From: Penium margaritaceum
Taxonomy: Eukaryota; Streptophyta; Zygnematophyceae; Desmidiales; Peniaceae
Direction of reading: 5' to 3'
DNA: 64,000 bases
Assembly (NCBI GenBank): GCA_023375785.1
Contig: SZWC01001186.1
Span: forward strand, 122,801-186,800
Made by a program: the position numbers and the translations under genes. Below are positions 45,566 through 57,509 of the stretch, piece by piece (the stretch's first letter is position 1; each line of letters begins with the position of its first letter). Below the pieces are notes generated by a model. That model was not told the DNA's origin, ran no database searches, and saw only the letters and a program-made list of their open reading frames with translations.

Positions 45566-48500
45566 GCTGCACACGCCCTCCATTCCACGTCCAGCACGTC
45601 CTCCTCGCCTTCCTCCGGACGCGCGGCGGCCACGACTGGAGCTGTTCCTGCCTCTTCACCGGCGAGTAGCAGCGATCCGGACCCACGCGACTGCACCATC
45701 GCCGAGCTTTGACACCTTCTGGCGCTCTGTTTTCAGGGAAGTGCGAGTATGTTGTCACAGCCGAGTGATTCATAGACTGTCGGTCCGTCTGTCTATGTGG
45801 CTCGGGATGACTCGTGTGGGGGGGCACAATCGGCATGTGATGATGATGGGCCTGACTGTATAGATTGGATTCAGGAGTCACACCTTTGTGCCCTTTGTCG
45901 TTCCTCCCCACCTGCTGCTCAACGTCCGTCTGAGGCCGAGTGTTCCATTGCCCGTTGTACAGTGACGTCCTCCAGTCGTGATCCCGGTGGCACTTGGATC
46001 ATCGAGTCAAGTGCCACGCATCACATGACGTGTTGTCGTAGTGACTTTGTTGTTCTCGGCCCTGTTGCGTCTGTTCGTTCCGTCCGCACAGGCTCTGGTC
46101 AGTCCTTGCCAGTCCAGGGTGTTGGGGTCGTGCGTTTCGATGGTCCGTCTGGCCCCTTCTATCTCTCCGAGGTGCTGTTTGTGCCTGATCTTGAGCTCAG
46201 TTTGCTTTCTGTACGTGCTTGCACACTGATTGAACTCTCTGTGGAGCACACTGCCGAGTCCGCGATTGTGACTGCCATTGACACTCGTAGTATTGTTCTG
46301 CGTGCCTCTGTTGTGGATGACCTGTACCGTGTCTCCCGGACTTCTGCTCCTTGCTCCCCTTCCCCTTCAGCTCGTGTTTTTGTCACTGGTGTTATGTCTC
46401 CTGAGCACCAGCGATTGCTTCATCGTCGTCTGTGTCATGTGGGCTCCGACACTGTGTCAAAGCTCATTCGGACACAGCCCGCTCTCGGTCTTGATGCAGC
46501 TTCTTTCGAGAAGCCGCCCAAGACCGACTGTCTCTTCTGTGCCCAGGGTAAGATGCATCGCTGCACCTACCCTGACCCATGTTCTCGCGCACTTCGCCCT
46601 CTCGAGTTAGTCCATTCGGACCTCCTTGGTCCTCTTCCTGTCGAGTCCACGTCCGATCGGGGTCGATACGTCCTGATTCTGGCTGATGACTTCACCCGGA
46701 TGCGGTGGGTCTACAGCCTGCGCCAGAAGAGTGATGACGCTCTCGCAGTTTGCCTCTGGCTAGAGATGGTTGAGCGTCAGTCCCGCCGCACGCTGTACAC
46801 CTTCCGCTCGGATTGTGGTGGCGAGTTTCTCGACGAGATGGATAGCTTCTTCGCTGAGCACGGGATTCTTCACCAGGTCTCCGCTCCTGCTACTCCTCAG
46901 CTGAACGGTGTCTATGAGCGTTGGAACCGCACCCTGGAGGATGCGGTTCGTGCTATGCGGTATGAGTGCGGTCTCCCAGAGTCCTTCGCCTTTGAGGGCT
47001 TTACCTACATGACCTGGGTCTGGAACCACCTTCCGCACGGTCCTCTTCTGGACCACGTTACACCATATGAGCTCTGGTTCGGCCATCGTGCTGACCTTCG
47101 TCTCGTTCGCGTATGGGGATCCTTGGCTTCCGTGTGGTACACCGAGGACCAGCAGGGGTCCAAGGTCTCACCGCGGGGTCGCTTGTGTGCCTTTGTAGGC
47201 ACCTCCCCGCGATCAAAGGCCTGGCGATTTTGGGACCCTACCCGTCGTCGCATTGTTGAGTCACGCGACGCGCTCTTCTTTGAGTCCCTCACCTACCGTG
47301 ATCGGACGTCGATTACGTCGCTGTTTGTCACGCACATCCCTACGTGTGAGGTTTCTCGCCGGATGGGGGAGTCTTCGCCTGCGAGCACCCCTCGCCAGGC
47401 TGATGTGTCCGTTTGAGCTCCCTCCACTTCACGGTCTCCGGCTCTTGATGACCCAACGATCATCGCTGTCGGCCCAGAGACCTCTCCAGCACCACCGGCT
47501 TCTACCCCGGTTCCCTCGCCTCCCTCAGGTACCCATGATCCTACACCTGTGCGTACTCTTATGTCCGCCACTCCTGCCTTTGTGCATGGCCCTGCCTCAC
47601 CTGTCCCTACAGTCACACCGAGTCCAGTGTCTCCCACACACGCATCGCCTCGCACGACATCACCAACTCCTGTGCCTCAGCTCTCCCCGGCTGTGATTGT
47701 GCCCATCCCTGAGCCTGAGGTGCGCCCCTCGAGCCCAGGTTACCCCCGTGAGCCCTGCGGTCGTCTTCGACCATTGGACTCCGGAGCTCAGCGAGCGTCT
47801 GGCCCTGCACCTAGGCGCTCCACTCGCAACGTCGTGAGTGGTGACCCTGGCACAAAGGCCCTAGGCCTGAGTGTCCGCAGTGAGCACACAGAGGTACACC
47901 CAACTTGTCCCGTAGGGCACGATCTCGTCACTCGCGAGTTCCACATCGCTTGTGATGCAGCAGCCGATCTTGTGGTCGTCAGACCTAGCACTGAGGCGTG
48001 CGCTCTTGCCACGCAGAGCTCTTCCTCTTTGGCGCCTGATACGGGCACACTGAGGGAAGCTCTCTCGTCACAAGATGCTGACGCTTGGCGTACTGCCTGC
48101 GAGGATGATCTTTGCGCTATCGCAGAGCATGAAGTTTACGAGCTAGTCGACCTTCCACATGGGAGGAAGGCTATTCAGGTCAAGTTGATCTTTCGCAAGA
48201 AAGTGAAGCCAGATGGCTCACTGGAACGCCACAAGGCTCGCTTGGTCGTCAAGGGGTACTCTCAGATTGAGGGCATCGACTACACTGACACCTTCGCCCC
48301 TGTCAGGCGTATGACCTCAGCTCAAGCGATGTTCGGTGTAGTGGCTCAGCATGACTGGGAACTACACCAGATGGATGTGAATAATGCGTTCCTCCATGGC
48401 TCTCTGGATGAGGAGATCTACGTGGCTCAGCCACCCGGCTTTGAGGACGACGACAAGGTCTGGCGCTTGCGCAAGTCCTTGTACGGCCTCAAGCAGTCTC

Positions 48501-49599
48501 CTCGGTGTTGGAACCAGGAGATCACTGGCACCCTGACTCGTGCAGGATATGTACAGAGCGAGGCAGATCCCTCTCTCTTCATCTGCCGGACGCCTGAGCG
48601 GTTCACCGCCATCCTCGTCTATGTCAACGACCTTCTGCTCGCGTCTCCTTCACTGGAGGCCGTGAAGGAGGCCAAGGCCGTCCTCTAGACTGCCTATAGG
48701 ATGAAGGACCTTGGTCCTGCAGCGTTGTTGGCATGGAGATCGTATGAGACTGCAGACGTCGTACTCTGCTAATGCACCAGGCCCGATACGCAAGTGTTGT
48801 GGGAAAGCGCTTCAGCGACCTCCTCGGCGCAGTGCCGATGGCCTCCACACCTTTCACACCCAACGGGCAGGATGCCCTGAAGGTGGACGATCCCACACAG
48901 CTCGGGGAGATCGTGGATGTGACCTTGTACCTCCGTCTCATCGGATCTCTGATGTACATGGCCACTACCACACGTCCGGACATCGCATTCGCCGTCAACC
49001 TCCTTGCCCAGTTTTTACAGACTCCACGTGCTAGAGCCCTTCATGCGGCTGGGCGAGTGGTGCGGTACGTGGTTTCCACACCGTACCTCGGACTCTGCTC
49101 TCGCCGGCAGTGTTTGGTGGTCCTTGACGGCTACCCTCACAGCGACTGGGCCTGGAGCCCAGACGGACGCAGTCGCACCGGTTACGTGTTCCTGCTCGGT
49201 GGCACCGCTTTATCCTGGCGCAGCAGGAAGTTGGGCTGCATTGCACGTAGCTCATCGGAGGCAGAGTATGTCGCTCTGGGTGCAGGGGCTGCTGAGGCGG
49301 TATGGCTACAACGTCTGTTCTTTGAGCTGGGTCAGTCACTACCCGCCATTGTGCTTTGTTGCGACAACCAGAGTGCCCTTGCTATTTGGGAGAACTCTGG
49401 TGTCTTCCATGCTCGCACAAAGCACATTGTAGTAGAGCATCACTTTGTGCGTGACCTGGTAGAGCGACACGTGATCTCCGTCATTTGGGTTGGCACTGAC
49501 ATGCAGCGTGCTGACTTCTTGACGAAGGCACTAGCACGCGGAAAGTTCCTGGTGGCCATTTGTTCTGTCGGACTTTGCCCCTTGCCTGAGAGTGGTTGA
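45566..49599 (+). pseudogene. Copia A1 pol (protease, integrase, RT, RNase H)
   Basis: The protease box at 46004 reads ESSATHH where A2 has DSGATHH, so the catalytic Asp and Gly are gone. The integrase keeps HRRLCHVG ... CLFCAQGKMHR (HHCC zinc site), HSDLLGPL and FRSDCGGEF (two Asp) and the Glu of NGVYERWNRTL. TAG at 45773 and TGA at 45710 and 47414 interrupt the frame; at 47414 A2 has CGA. RT is well preserved (LVVKGYSQIEGIDYTDTF, MDVNNAFLHGSLDEEIYV, SLYGLKQSPR), but the YVDD box at 48620-48631 reads YVND. A frameshift between 48688 and 48772 separates RNase H, which keeps DGYPHSDWA, SSSEAEYVAL and CDNQSA. Confidence 0.9.
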
Positions 49600-49992
49600 G
49601 TGTGGGGTGTTGTGGTGGTCATTCGTTCCGTCGTTGCACTTGTTGTTATTCTCGTTTCAGTGCTGCACGTATATGGGCATGCGTACCATCGGGTCATGGN
49701 ATTGTGCTTCGTTGCGACAACCAGAGTGCTCTTGCCATTGCGGAGAACTCTGGTGTCTTCCATGCTCGCACAAAGCACATTGTAGTAGAGCATCACTTTG
49801 TGCGTGACCTGGTAGAGCGACACGTGATCTCCGTCATTTGGGTTGGCACTGACATGCAGCGTGCTGACTTCTTGACGAAGGCACTAGCACGCGGAAAGTT
49901 CCTGGTGGCCATTTGTTCTGTCGGACTTTGCCCCTTGCCTGAGAGTGGTTGAGTGTGGGGTGTTGTGGTGGTCATTTGTTCCGTCGTTGCGT
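49348..49992. repeat. Duplicate of the pol 3' end on both sides of a single N
   Basis: 49348 to about 49640 (end of A1 pol and its tail) recurs at 49701 to about 49992 with a few substitutions, separated by one N at 49700. The right-hand copy begins within the RNase H domain exactly at the N. It is either a separate fragment or an unmerged contig end from another copy. Confidence 0.85.
49701..49987 (+). pseudogene. Second truncated family A pol 3' end, abutting A2
   Basis: Encodes CDNQSALAIAENSGVF through TKALARGKFLVAICSVGLC and stops at the usual TGA. It is then cut at ccgtcgt, where the LTR of the oppositely oriented element A2 starts. A2 may have inserted into, or recombined with, another family A copy here. 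Confidence 0.8.
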
Positions 49993-50620
49993 AGAAGCTT
50001 CCTAGCAACACAGCCGCTGACCGGGCGTCAATGCCTAATCAAACGGTGACGACAGTCATAGGTCGTACACACAACGACAAGGGTTTGGCTAGGAGACACA
50101 AGGCATAGTGTCAGAATGCTTCAATATAGCATATGCAGAGAGAAATGACAAATGGCAGGTCCAAGGCATAAATACCTGCCGCGGCGCACGGCGGGTGTCG
50201 CACGCGGCAGTCCAAGAGCTGTCCTAAAACCGACCGAAAACCACTGTTTTGGCCGTAACTCTGCGCACACATGTCAGAATGCTATGCCGTCTGAACCTAG
50301 ACGTGCAGAATCAAAAGACATATGCTACGACTGGTCACATGCATGCATCCATTGACAGACAGTGAGCATACAATGCAAAAACATGCAAATAGGCCTCATG
50401 GCCGGTCTGCCGAAAGACGCCTGCAAGATGTAGAAAACACAACAGAGAGTCCCGGTGGCGTGTGGGGCTCTGGTGCAGTGGTCGGCCAGCTCCAAGATGG
50501 TAGTCCGCCGCCTGTCGTCGTGCTGGTGTCACCAGGGCCGCCCGCCTCAGGGATCTGCATGAGTATGGACACGGCTGAGTGGTCACAGTAAACTGTACAG
50601 GAACGGCACAAAGCACAACA
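49988..50620 (-). repeat. 3' LTR of A2, 633 bp
   Basis: Complete by comparison with 42299-42934: on the minus strand it begins tgttgtgctttg after the purine tract (50621-50630) and ends tacgca. It has several small differences from the partner LTR at 57510-58048. Confidence 0.9.
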
Positions 50621-50633
50621 CTCCCCCATGACC
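50621..50633 (-). promoter_or_regulatory. Polypurine tract of A2
   Basis: On the minus strand ggtcatgggggag directly precedes the LTR start; the same word stands before the LTR at 42299. It would prime plus-strand cDNA synthesis. Confidence 0.7.
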
Positions 50634-50724
50634 CGATGGTACGCATGTCCATACGCGTGCAACACTGGTACGAACACAATAGTGAGTGACACAAACAAAT
50701 GAGATGCAGACGAACATCCTACAC

Positions 50725-53700
50725 TCAACCACTCTCACGCACATGGCGAAGCCCAAAAGAACGAATGGCCATGAGGAACTTTCCGCGAGCAAGTGCCTTC
50801 GTCAAGAAGTCAGCACGCTGCGTGTCAGTACCAACCCACATGATGGAGATGACGCGTCGCTCCACCAGATCACAAACAAAGTGATGCTCAACCGCAATGT
50901 GCTTTGTGCAAGCATGAAAAACACTAGAGTTCTCTGCAATGGCGAGAGCACTCTGGTTGTCGCAATGCAGTACAATGGTAGGTACTGACTGCCCAAGCTC
51001 AAGAAACAAGCGCTACAGCCATACTACCTCAGCAGCCCCTGCGCCCAAAGCAACATACTTTGCCTCTGACGAGCTACGTGCAATGTAGCCCTGCTTCCCG
51101 CTTCGCCAAGACAAAGCGGTACCACTAAGCAGAAATACGTAGCCAGTACGACTGCGCCCATCAGGGCTCCAAGCCCAGTCACTGTCAGTGTAGCCGTCAA
51201 GGACTACCGAACACTGCCGGCGAAAGTAGAGTCCGAGGTACGGCGTGGAGACCACGTACCGTACCACTTGCACAGCAGCATGAAGGGCTCTTGCACGTGG
51301 AGCCTATGAGAACTGAGCGAGGAGGTTGACGGCAAACGCGATGTCAGGACGCGTGGTGGTGGCCAGGTACATCAGAGATCCGATGAGATGGAGGTACAAG
51401 GTCACGTCCACTGTCTCCCCCAGCTGTGTAGGATCATCCACCTTTTGGGCATCTTGCCCATCAGGTGTAAGAGGTGTGGAAGCGGATGGCACTGCACCAA
51501 GAAGATCGCTGAAGCGCTCCCCCACGACTCATGCGTATCGGGCCTGATGCAGCAACAGTGTTCGATGTCTGCGATCTCGCACGATCTCCATACCAAGAAA
51601 CACTGATGCAGGACCGATCTCCTTCATCCTGTAGGCAGTATGCAAGACAGCCTTGGCCTCCTTCACGGCATCCAGGGATGGAGACGCAATCAGAAGGTCA
51701 TCAACATAGACCAGGATGGCGGTGAACCACTCGGGTGTTGGTAGGATGAAGAGCGAGGGGTCTGCCTCGCTCTGTACGTATCCTGCGTGAGTCAAGGTGC
51801 TAGTGATCTCCCGGTTCCAACACCTTGGAGATTGCTTGGGGCCGTACAAGGACTTGTGCAAGCGCCAGACCTTGTCACTGTCCTCAAATCCTGGTGGCTG
51901 AGCCACGTAGATCTCCTCATCCAGAGAGCCATGGAGGAACGCGTTGTTCACATCCATCTGGTGCAGTTCCCAGTCATGCTGAGCCACTACACCGAACAGA
52001 GCTCGAGCTGAGGTCATGCGGCCGACAGGAGTAAAGGTGTCAGTGTAATCAACTCCCTTAATCTGAGAGTACCCCTTGATGACCAAGCGGGCCTTGTAGC
52101 ATTCCAGTGAGCCATCCGGCTTCACCTTCTTGTGAAAGACCCACTTGACCTGAATCGCCTTCCTCCCAGGGGGAAGGTCGACCAGCTCGTGGACTCTGTG
52201 CTCTCGGATAGCACGAAGCTCATCCTCGCAAGCAGCTCGCCAGGCATCAGCATCCTGCGATGAGAAAGCCTCCCTAAATGTGCCCGGGTCAGGCGCCATA
52301 GAGGGGGAACTCTGCGTGGCAAGTGCACACGCCTCAGTGTTAGGCCTGACGGCCACGAGATCAGCTGCTATGTCACAGGCGATATGGAACTTGCGAGTGA
52401 CCAGGTCGTGCACTATGGGGCACGCTGGGTGTACCTCTGAAAGCTCAGTGCGGACTCAGGCCTAAGGCCTTTGTGCCTCGATCACCGCTCGCGATGCTGC
52501 GAGAGGAACGCCTGGGTCCGGGACCCGACGCTCGTTGAGCTCCGGAATCCAGTGGTCAAAGGCGGCCACCGGGCTCACGGGAGTAACCAGAGGTCGAGGG
52601 GTGCACCTCAAGCTCAGGAACAGGTACTACCACAGGGACAGGTACGACCACAGCTGGTGAGGGCTGAGACGGGGGAGCCGAAGATGCCGTGCGAGGAGAT
52701 GCGTGTGTGGGGGACACAGAGCTGGGTGTGACCGCAGGCAAGGCTGGCCCGGACACTGAGACAGGAGTGTCGGCCGATGTAGGGACAGGAGTGGGCTGCA
52801 CTGAGTCAGACGCCAGAACAGGGGTGCCAGTAGACACAGGTGATGGTGCAGGAGGAGGCATGAGAGCAGCGGTACCTGTGGGGTGTGAAACAGGCTGAAC
52901 AGGCAGGATCTCTGGACCGACGACAATGATAGCCGGATCATCAAGTGCTGGAGACCGAAAGGGGACTCGAGCGGACACATCAGCCTGACAAGTTATGGTC
53001 GCTGGTGGAGAAGTCTCCCCCATCCGCTGAGGACCCTCACAGGAAGGGATACGAGCGACAGAGAGGGCTGTGATCGAAGTCAGATCACAGTATGTGAGTG
53101 ACTCAAAAAATAGCGCGTCACTGGACTCAATGACACGACGGCGAGTGTAGTCCCAAAAGCGCCAGGCCTTTGACCGCGAGGAGATGCGGATGAAGCCACA
53201 CAAGCGACCCCGAGGGGAGACCTTGGACCCCTGCTGATCCTCGGTGTACCACATGGAGGCCAGGGAACCCCAGACGCGAGCAAGACGAAGATCAACACGG
53301 TGGCCAAACAAGAGCTCGTACGGTGTAACATGATCCGGAAGCAGACAATGCGGGAGGCGGTTCTAGACCCAAGTCATGTAGGCGAAGCCCTCGAAGGCGA
53401 AGGACTCCGGGAGACTGCACTCAGACCGCATGGCGTGAACCGCATCCTCCATGGTGCGGTTCCAGCGCTCAAATACACCGTTCTGCAATGGGGTAGCAGG
53501 AACGGAGACCTGGTGAAAAATGCCGTGCTTAGCAAAGGAGTCCATCTCACCGAGGAATTCGCCGCCGCGATCCGAGCGAAAAGTATATAGTGTGTGGCGA
53601 GACTGACGCTCAGCCATCACGAGCCAGAGCCGAACCGCAAGGGCGGCGTCGCTCTTCTGACGCAGACTGTAGACCCAGCGCATCCGGGTGAAGTCATCAG

Positions 53701-54402
53701 TCAGCGTCAGAACATACCGGCCCCTCTCGGACAGGGACTCGACCGAGAGAGGACCGAGCAGGTCCGAGTGGACCAACTCGAGAGGCCTTAGTGCTCGAGA
53801 ACGCGAATCAGGGAAAGTGCACCGGTGCATCTTCCCCTGAGCGCAAAAAAGACAGTCAGTCTTGGGTGGCTTCTCAAAAGAAGCCACGTCAAGACGGAGA
53901 GCAGGCTGTGTCTGAATGAGCTTCGACACAGTGTCGGAGCCCACATGACACAGACGACGGTGAAGCAACCGCTGGTGTTCCGGGGATAGAACACCAGTGA
54001 CAAAAATGCGACCAGAGGAGGAGGGAGAGCAAGGCGATACAAATCGTCTATAACTGAAGCACGCAGGACAATGCTCTGGGTGTCAAGAGCAGTCACAGTC
54101 GCTGAATCAACGGTTTGCTCAACGGAGAGACCCATCAGAGTGCACGCACGCACAGACAACAGACCGAGCTGAAGATCAGGCACAAACAGCACGTCAGAGA
54201 GATACAGGGGGCCAGACGGACCATCAAAGCATACAACCCCAACTCCGTGGATCGGCAAGGACTGACCAGAGCCTGTACGAACAGAACGGACAGTCGTGAC
54301 AGGACCAAGTACCACAAAGTCACTACGACGACACGTCATGTGATGGGTGGCACCGGAATCGATGATCCAAGTGCCACCGGAGTCACGACTGGTGGACGTC
54401 AC
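50725..54402 (-). pseudogene. Copia A2 pol (protease, integrase, RT, RNase H)
   Basis: Order on the minus strand: protease IIDSGATHHM (about 54350), integrase zinc site HRRLCHVG ... CLFCAQGKMHR, catalytic HSDLLGPL, FRSDRGGEF and NGVFERWNRTM (53363-53968), the GKVSPRGRL ... RFWDYTRRRVIES segment (52556-53311), a Pro/Ser/Thr-rich linker, RT with KWVFHKKVKPDGSLE, MDVNNAFLHGSLDEEI and YVDD at 51697-51708, then RNase H pieces SDWAWSPDG, SSSEAKYVAL and CDNQSA. Frame changes near 53970-54000, 53340, 52500-52560, 51525 and 51290 split the protein into separate ORFs, and some short pieces end in single stops. Catalytic residues are otherwise preserved. Confidence 0.9.
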
Positions 54403-54793
54403 TGTACAACGAGCAATGGAACACTCGGCATCAGAGGGACGCTGAGCCGTCAGTGGGAAGGAACAACGTACATCAAGAAGGTGAGACTCATGAATCTAGT
54501 TAGTGCANATCAAAGCATACAACCCCAACTCCGTGGATCGGCAAGGACTGACCAGAGCCTGTACGAACAGAACGGACAGTCGTGACAGGACCAAGTACCA
54601 CAAAGTCACTACGACGACACGTCATGTGATGGGTGGCACCGGAATCGATGATCCAAGTGCCACCGGAGTCACGACTGGTGGACGTCACTGTACAACGAGC
54701 AATGGAACACTCGGCATCAGAGGGACGCTGAGCCGTCAGTGGGAAGGAACAACGTACATCAAGAAGGTGAGACTCATGAATCTAGTTAGTGCA
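54223..54793. repeat. Exact 285-bp duplication around a single N
   Basis: 54223-54507 and 54509-54793 are identical over 285 bp by direct reading and are separated by one N at 54508. The duplicate breaks A2 at the gag-pol junction. Exact identity inside an otherwise diverged element points to an assembly joint. Confidence 0.92.
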
Positions 54794-56531
54794 GTCAGGC
54801 TCATCATCATCACATGCGGACTGTGCTCCCCCACACGTGTCATCACGAGTCACGAGGACGGACGAAAAAGTAGTCTGTGACCCACTCGACGATGTCAACA
54901 CACTCGCACCTCCCTGAAAGCGAAGCGCCAGAAGATGACGATGCTCGGCGATGGTACGGTCGCGTGGGTCTGGATCACTGCTGCTCGCTGGTGAGGATGT
55001 AGGAACAGCTGCAGTCGTGGTCGCCGCGCGTCCAGAGGAGTGTGCGGGTGACGTGCCGGACGCGGTGCAAGAAGCATGGGCAGCCTGAAGCCCATGAGTG
55101 ATGCGCGCCCAGTCAAGCGGCTGCTGGCACTCAGTGTAGCGATGGGCGCCTCCACAATTATAGTAGTGCACGGAACATCCACTGCTACCACTGGATGATG
55201 GCTGCTGCTGACCCGATCCACGCCTCCTATTCTTCTTCTTCCCCTGGGCAGCTGCTGCAATGCCCTGCGTCTGCATGGGTGTAGACGGGGTCGAAGAGGA
55301 TGAAGATGAGGTAGTGATGGAGGTGGATGAGGGTGACTGCAGGAGGGAAGATGGTGGTGATGCGATGACTGTTGCAGCGAGGGAAGTCTCCTGATGTGCT
55401 ACTGCTGCCTCGCGGGCCGATGTCACCTGGAGGAAAAGCTGATCCGCCCAAGGAGCAGCTGCGAGTGGCTGAGAAAGGCTCAAAGGCAGCGTCGCTGTAC
55501 CGTGTGAAGATTTCGGTGTACTCTAGGCGAACTCCGAGCATGATCGTCCGAAGCGCCCACAGCTGTGTGCCCCCTGAGGTCCCCAGACGCGTGTAGATAT
55601 GCATGGCGCGTCGCATGTAATCCGCCGGAGGCTCTGATGGCCCCTGACGGAGCGAGTGGAAAGCATGAATGTGTGACGCACGCGTGGCGTGCGTCTCTGC
55701 GGCTAGTAGGGACAACGTTCGATCCCAGCCTCCACGAGGATCGGCTCCGGTGCCTGTGCCAGCCTCGCCGAGGAAGGGGCAGAAGTCGACGACAGTCTCG
55801 TGTGGCATGGCATAGAGAAGTCCGCGCATGGCCCGGGTTGCTGTCAGGGCCTGTGCTGGATCTGTAGAGTGGTATGGGCTGTGGTAGGAAGGCCACACTC
55901 CCTCGGAAGTGGCCCACACCTGAAACAGGATCTCCCAGCAGTCGAAGCAATCCTCGCTGATGTACCGTGGAGGTGGTGCCTCAAAGTCCTTTGGCTGCTG
56001 CTCCGTGGGGAGAGCAACTGCAGGCTGAGAAGGACGAGAGACGGGAAAAACTCCTGGGAGAGGGTGATCACCGGGGAAGTCAGGTGACGGTCGTATCGGG
56101 GACACGGGTGGAGGTCGGGTACCCGTCTGCAGCTGACGGAGGTGCTCCTGTTAAAGATGAATCTCCTGCTTCTGGGAGTCATCCTCGAAGCCTGGCATGA
56201 ATGGCTCGTCTTTAAGGAGGTCAGCAGGTGGTGGAGAAACCACAGCAGGAGGTGAAGCAGGCGGAGCACCTGTCACGAGCACCTGGGCCGAGTGCTGGGT
56301 AGAGACCGCAACGTCGGCAGCTCCCTCAGAAATCCGTGAAGCAGCCGTGGACTGAGCACGCAGAAGCTCCGTTAGCGTGCGGATTGCGTCAGTCTACTCT
56401 CGCTACAGACGACGAAGCTCATCCTGCTGGCTGCGCAGGTCTGCAATGGCCTGCGAGCTAGGGCTCAATACCCCTGAAGAAGAGGGGGAGGGATCACCTG
56501 GCCCCTTGTCCTTGTCGTCGGGCGAACTCAT
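54782..56531 (-). pseudogene. Copia A2 gag
   Basis: The start MSSPDDKDK at 56531 matches the A1 gag start. A stop and then a frame change occur in the first 150 codons. The capsid-like part YISEDCFDCWEILFQVW to MHIYTRLGTSGGTQLWALR is open in 55227-56105, then the frame shifts to 54782-55483, which carries LFLQVTSAREAAVAHQE, a Ser-rich stretch, the basic GKKKNRRR patch and the zinc knuckle YYNCGGAHRYTEC (about 55125-55170). Like A1, the knuckle has Tyr in place of the first Cys. Only one copy of the RTLTELLR unit is present. Beyond the knuckle the frame stays open where A1 has TAG, showing that gag and pol were one frame. Confidence 0.88.
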
Positions 56532-56655
56532 GTCGCCGCTCACTATGGGACGACAGGTCATGTTTGTTGGATTTCAAAACCGTTTGCATTTCTCGAGAAG
56601 TTGAAACGCTGGCAACTTTTGACTTTCCGGGTGAAAATTTGGCTAAGTGTAATGC

Positions 56656-56724
56656 TGAGGTCAGCAAGTGGTTGCTGACATCAGCACGACAAGATGACGT
56701 CAGCAATCAGCAATGCTGACGTCA
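56656..56724 (-). promoter_or_regulatory. Array of four TGACGTCA-like palindromes in the A2 leader
   Basis: tgaggtca (56656), tgacatca (56676), tgacgtca (56695) and tgacgtca (56717), at spacings of 20, 19 and 22 bp. The nearest site starts 125 bp from the gag start at 56531, the same distance as in A1. Confidence 0.7.
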
Positions 56725-56819
56725 GCTCATCCCCTCCTTTCTCTCTTTCTTCTTTTTTTTATTTTTTTATTTTTATTTTATTTTTCTTTTCTTTTTTGTC
56801 ACGGTTCTGCGCGAGTGTG

Positions 56820-57489
56820 GAGCCGCTTCGCGGTGGCGCGGAGCAGCTCCACAGAAGCTGCGCAGCAGCTTCCTTCCAGCTGCTGCTGTAGCTGTGCTGT
56901 CAGCTGCAGCAGCAGCTGCGTAGTTGTGTGTGCAGCGGTGGCAGCAGCGGCTGCGCTGCTACTGCTGTTACTGCGCGCTGCGGTTGCTGCTGCGTGCTGC
57001 AGCTGCTGTTGGCTGCCGCTGCCGCGCGCTGCTGCTGCTGCCACTGCTGCGCTGCTGCTGCTGCTACTGCCGCTGCTACTCTGCTGTGGCCGCCGCGACT
57101 GCAGCTGCTGCTGCTGTGCTGCTGCCGCCGCTGCCGCTGCTGCGCTGCTGCTGCCGACGCTGCTGCTGCGCTGTTGCTGCTGCCGCTGCTGCTACGCTGC
57201 TACTGAGGCCGCTGCTGCTGCGCTGCTGCTACCGTTGCCTCTGCTGCTGCTGCTCTGCTGCTGCGGCTGTGAGAGGGCAGCTGCACGCACTGCAGCCGCC
57301 ACGCACCTCTGCGTGGCGGTGCACGCTGCTGCTGCTGCCTCTGCACCTGCGATCTCACGTGGTGGGTGGAGTGCGTTGACGGCGACCGGCCGTCTCCAAC
57401 AAACCCCAGGAACTCTGCTGCAGCGGTGACTCTCACTGCTGCTGCTCTGTTGCGTCTCTGCTGCGCAGCTCAGTGAGAACTGTCTCACT
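56820..57489 (-). repeat. A2 leader: CTG/CAG-rich repeat region
   Basis: An interrupted (CTG)n region, densest at 56880-57300, that on the minus strand is the counterpart of the CAG-rich A1 leader. It is open in several frames only because of its triplet nature. The part from 57440 to 57489 leads to the PBS. Confidence 0.8.
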
Positions 57490-57501
57490 GCTCTGATACC
57501 A
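57490..57501 (-). promoter_or_regulatory. Copia A2 primer-binding site (initiator tRNA-Met)
   Basis: The complement is tggtatcagagc, identical to the A1 site, 8 nt inside the LTR edge at 57510. Confidence 0.9.
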
Positions 57502-57509
57502 GGAGAAAG

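Larger units (their letters stand above)
42299..49699 (+). mobile_element. Ty1/copia element A1 (plus strand, 3' LTR lost at a joint)
   Basis: Order: LTR, PBS, a CAG-rich leader of about 1 kb, gag, protease, integrase, RT, RNase H. Gag and pol up to 48688 share one frame, as usual for Ty1/copia. The copy is dead: stops in gag and pol, altered protease and RT catalytic residues and a frameshift before RNase H. Sequence stops at tcatgg just before the expected 3' LTR, where the single N at 49700 marks a contig joint. Confidence 0.92.
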
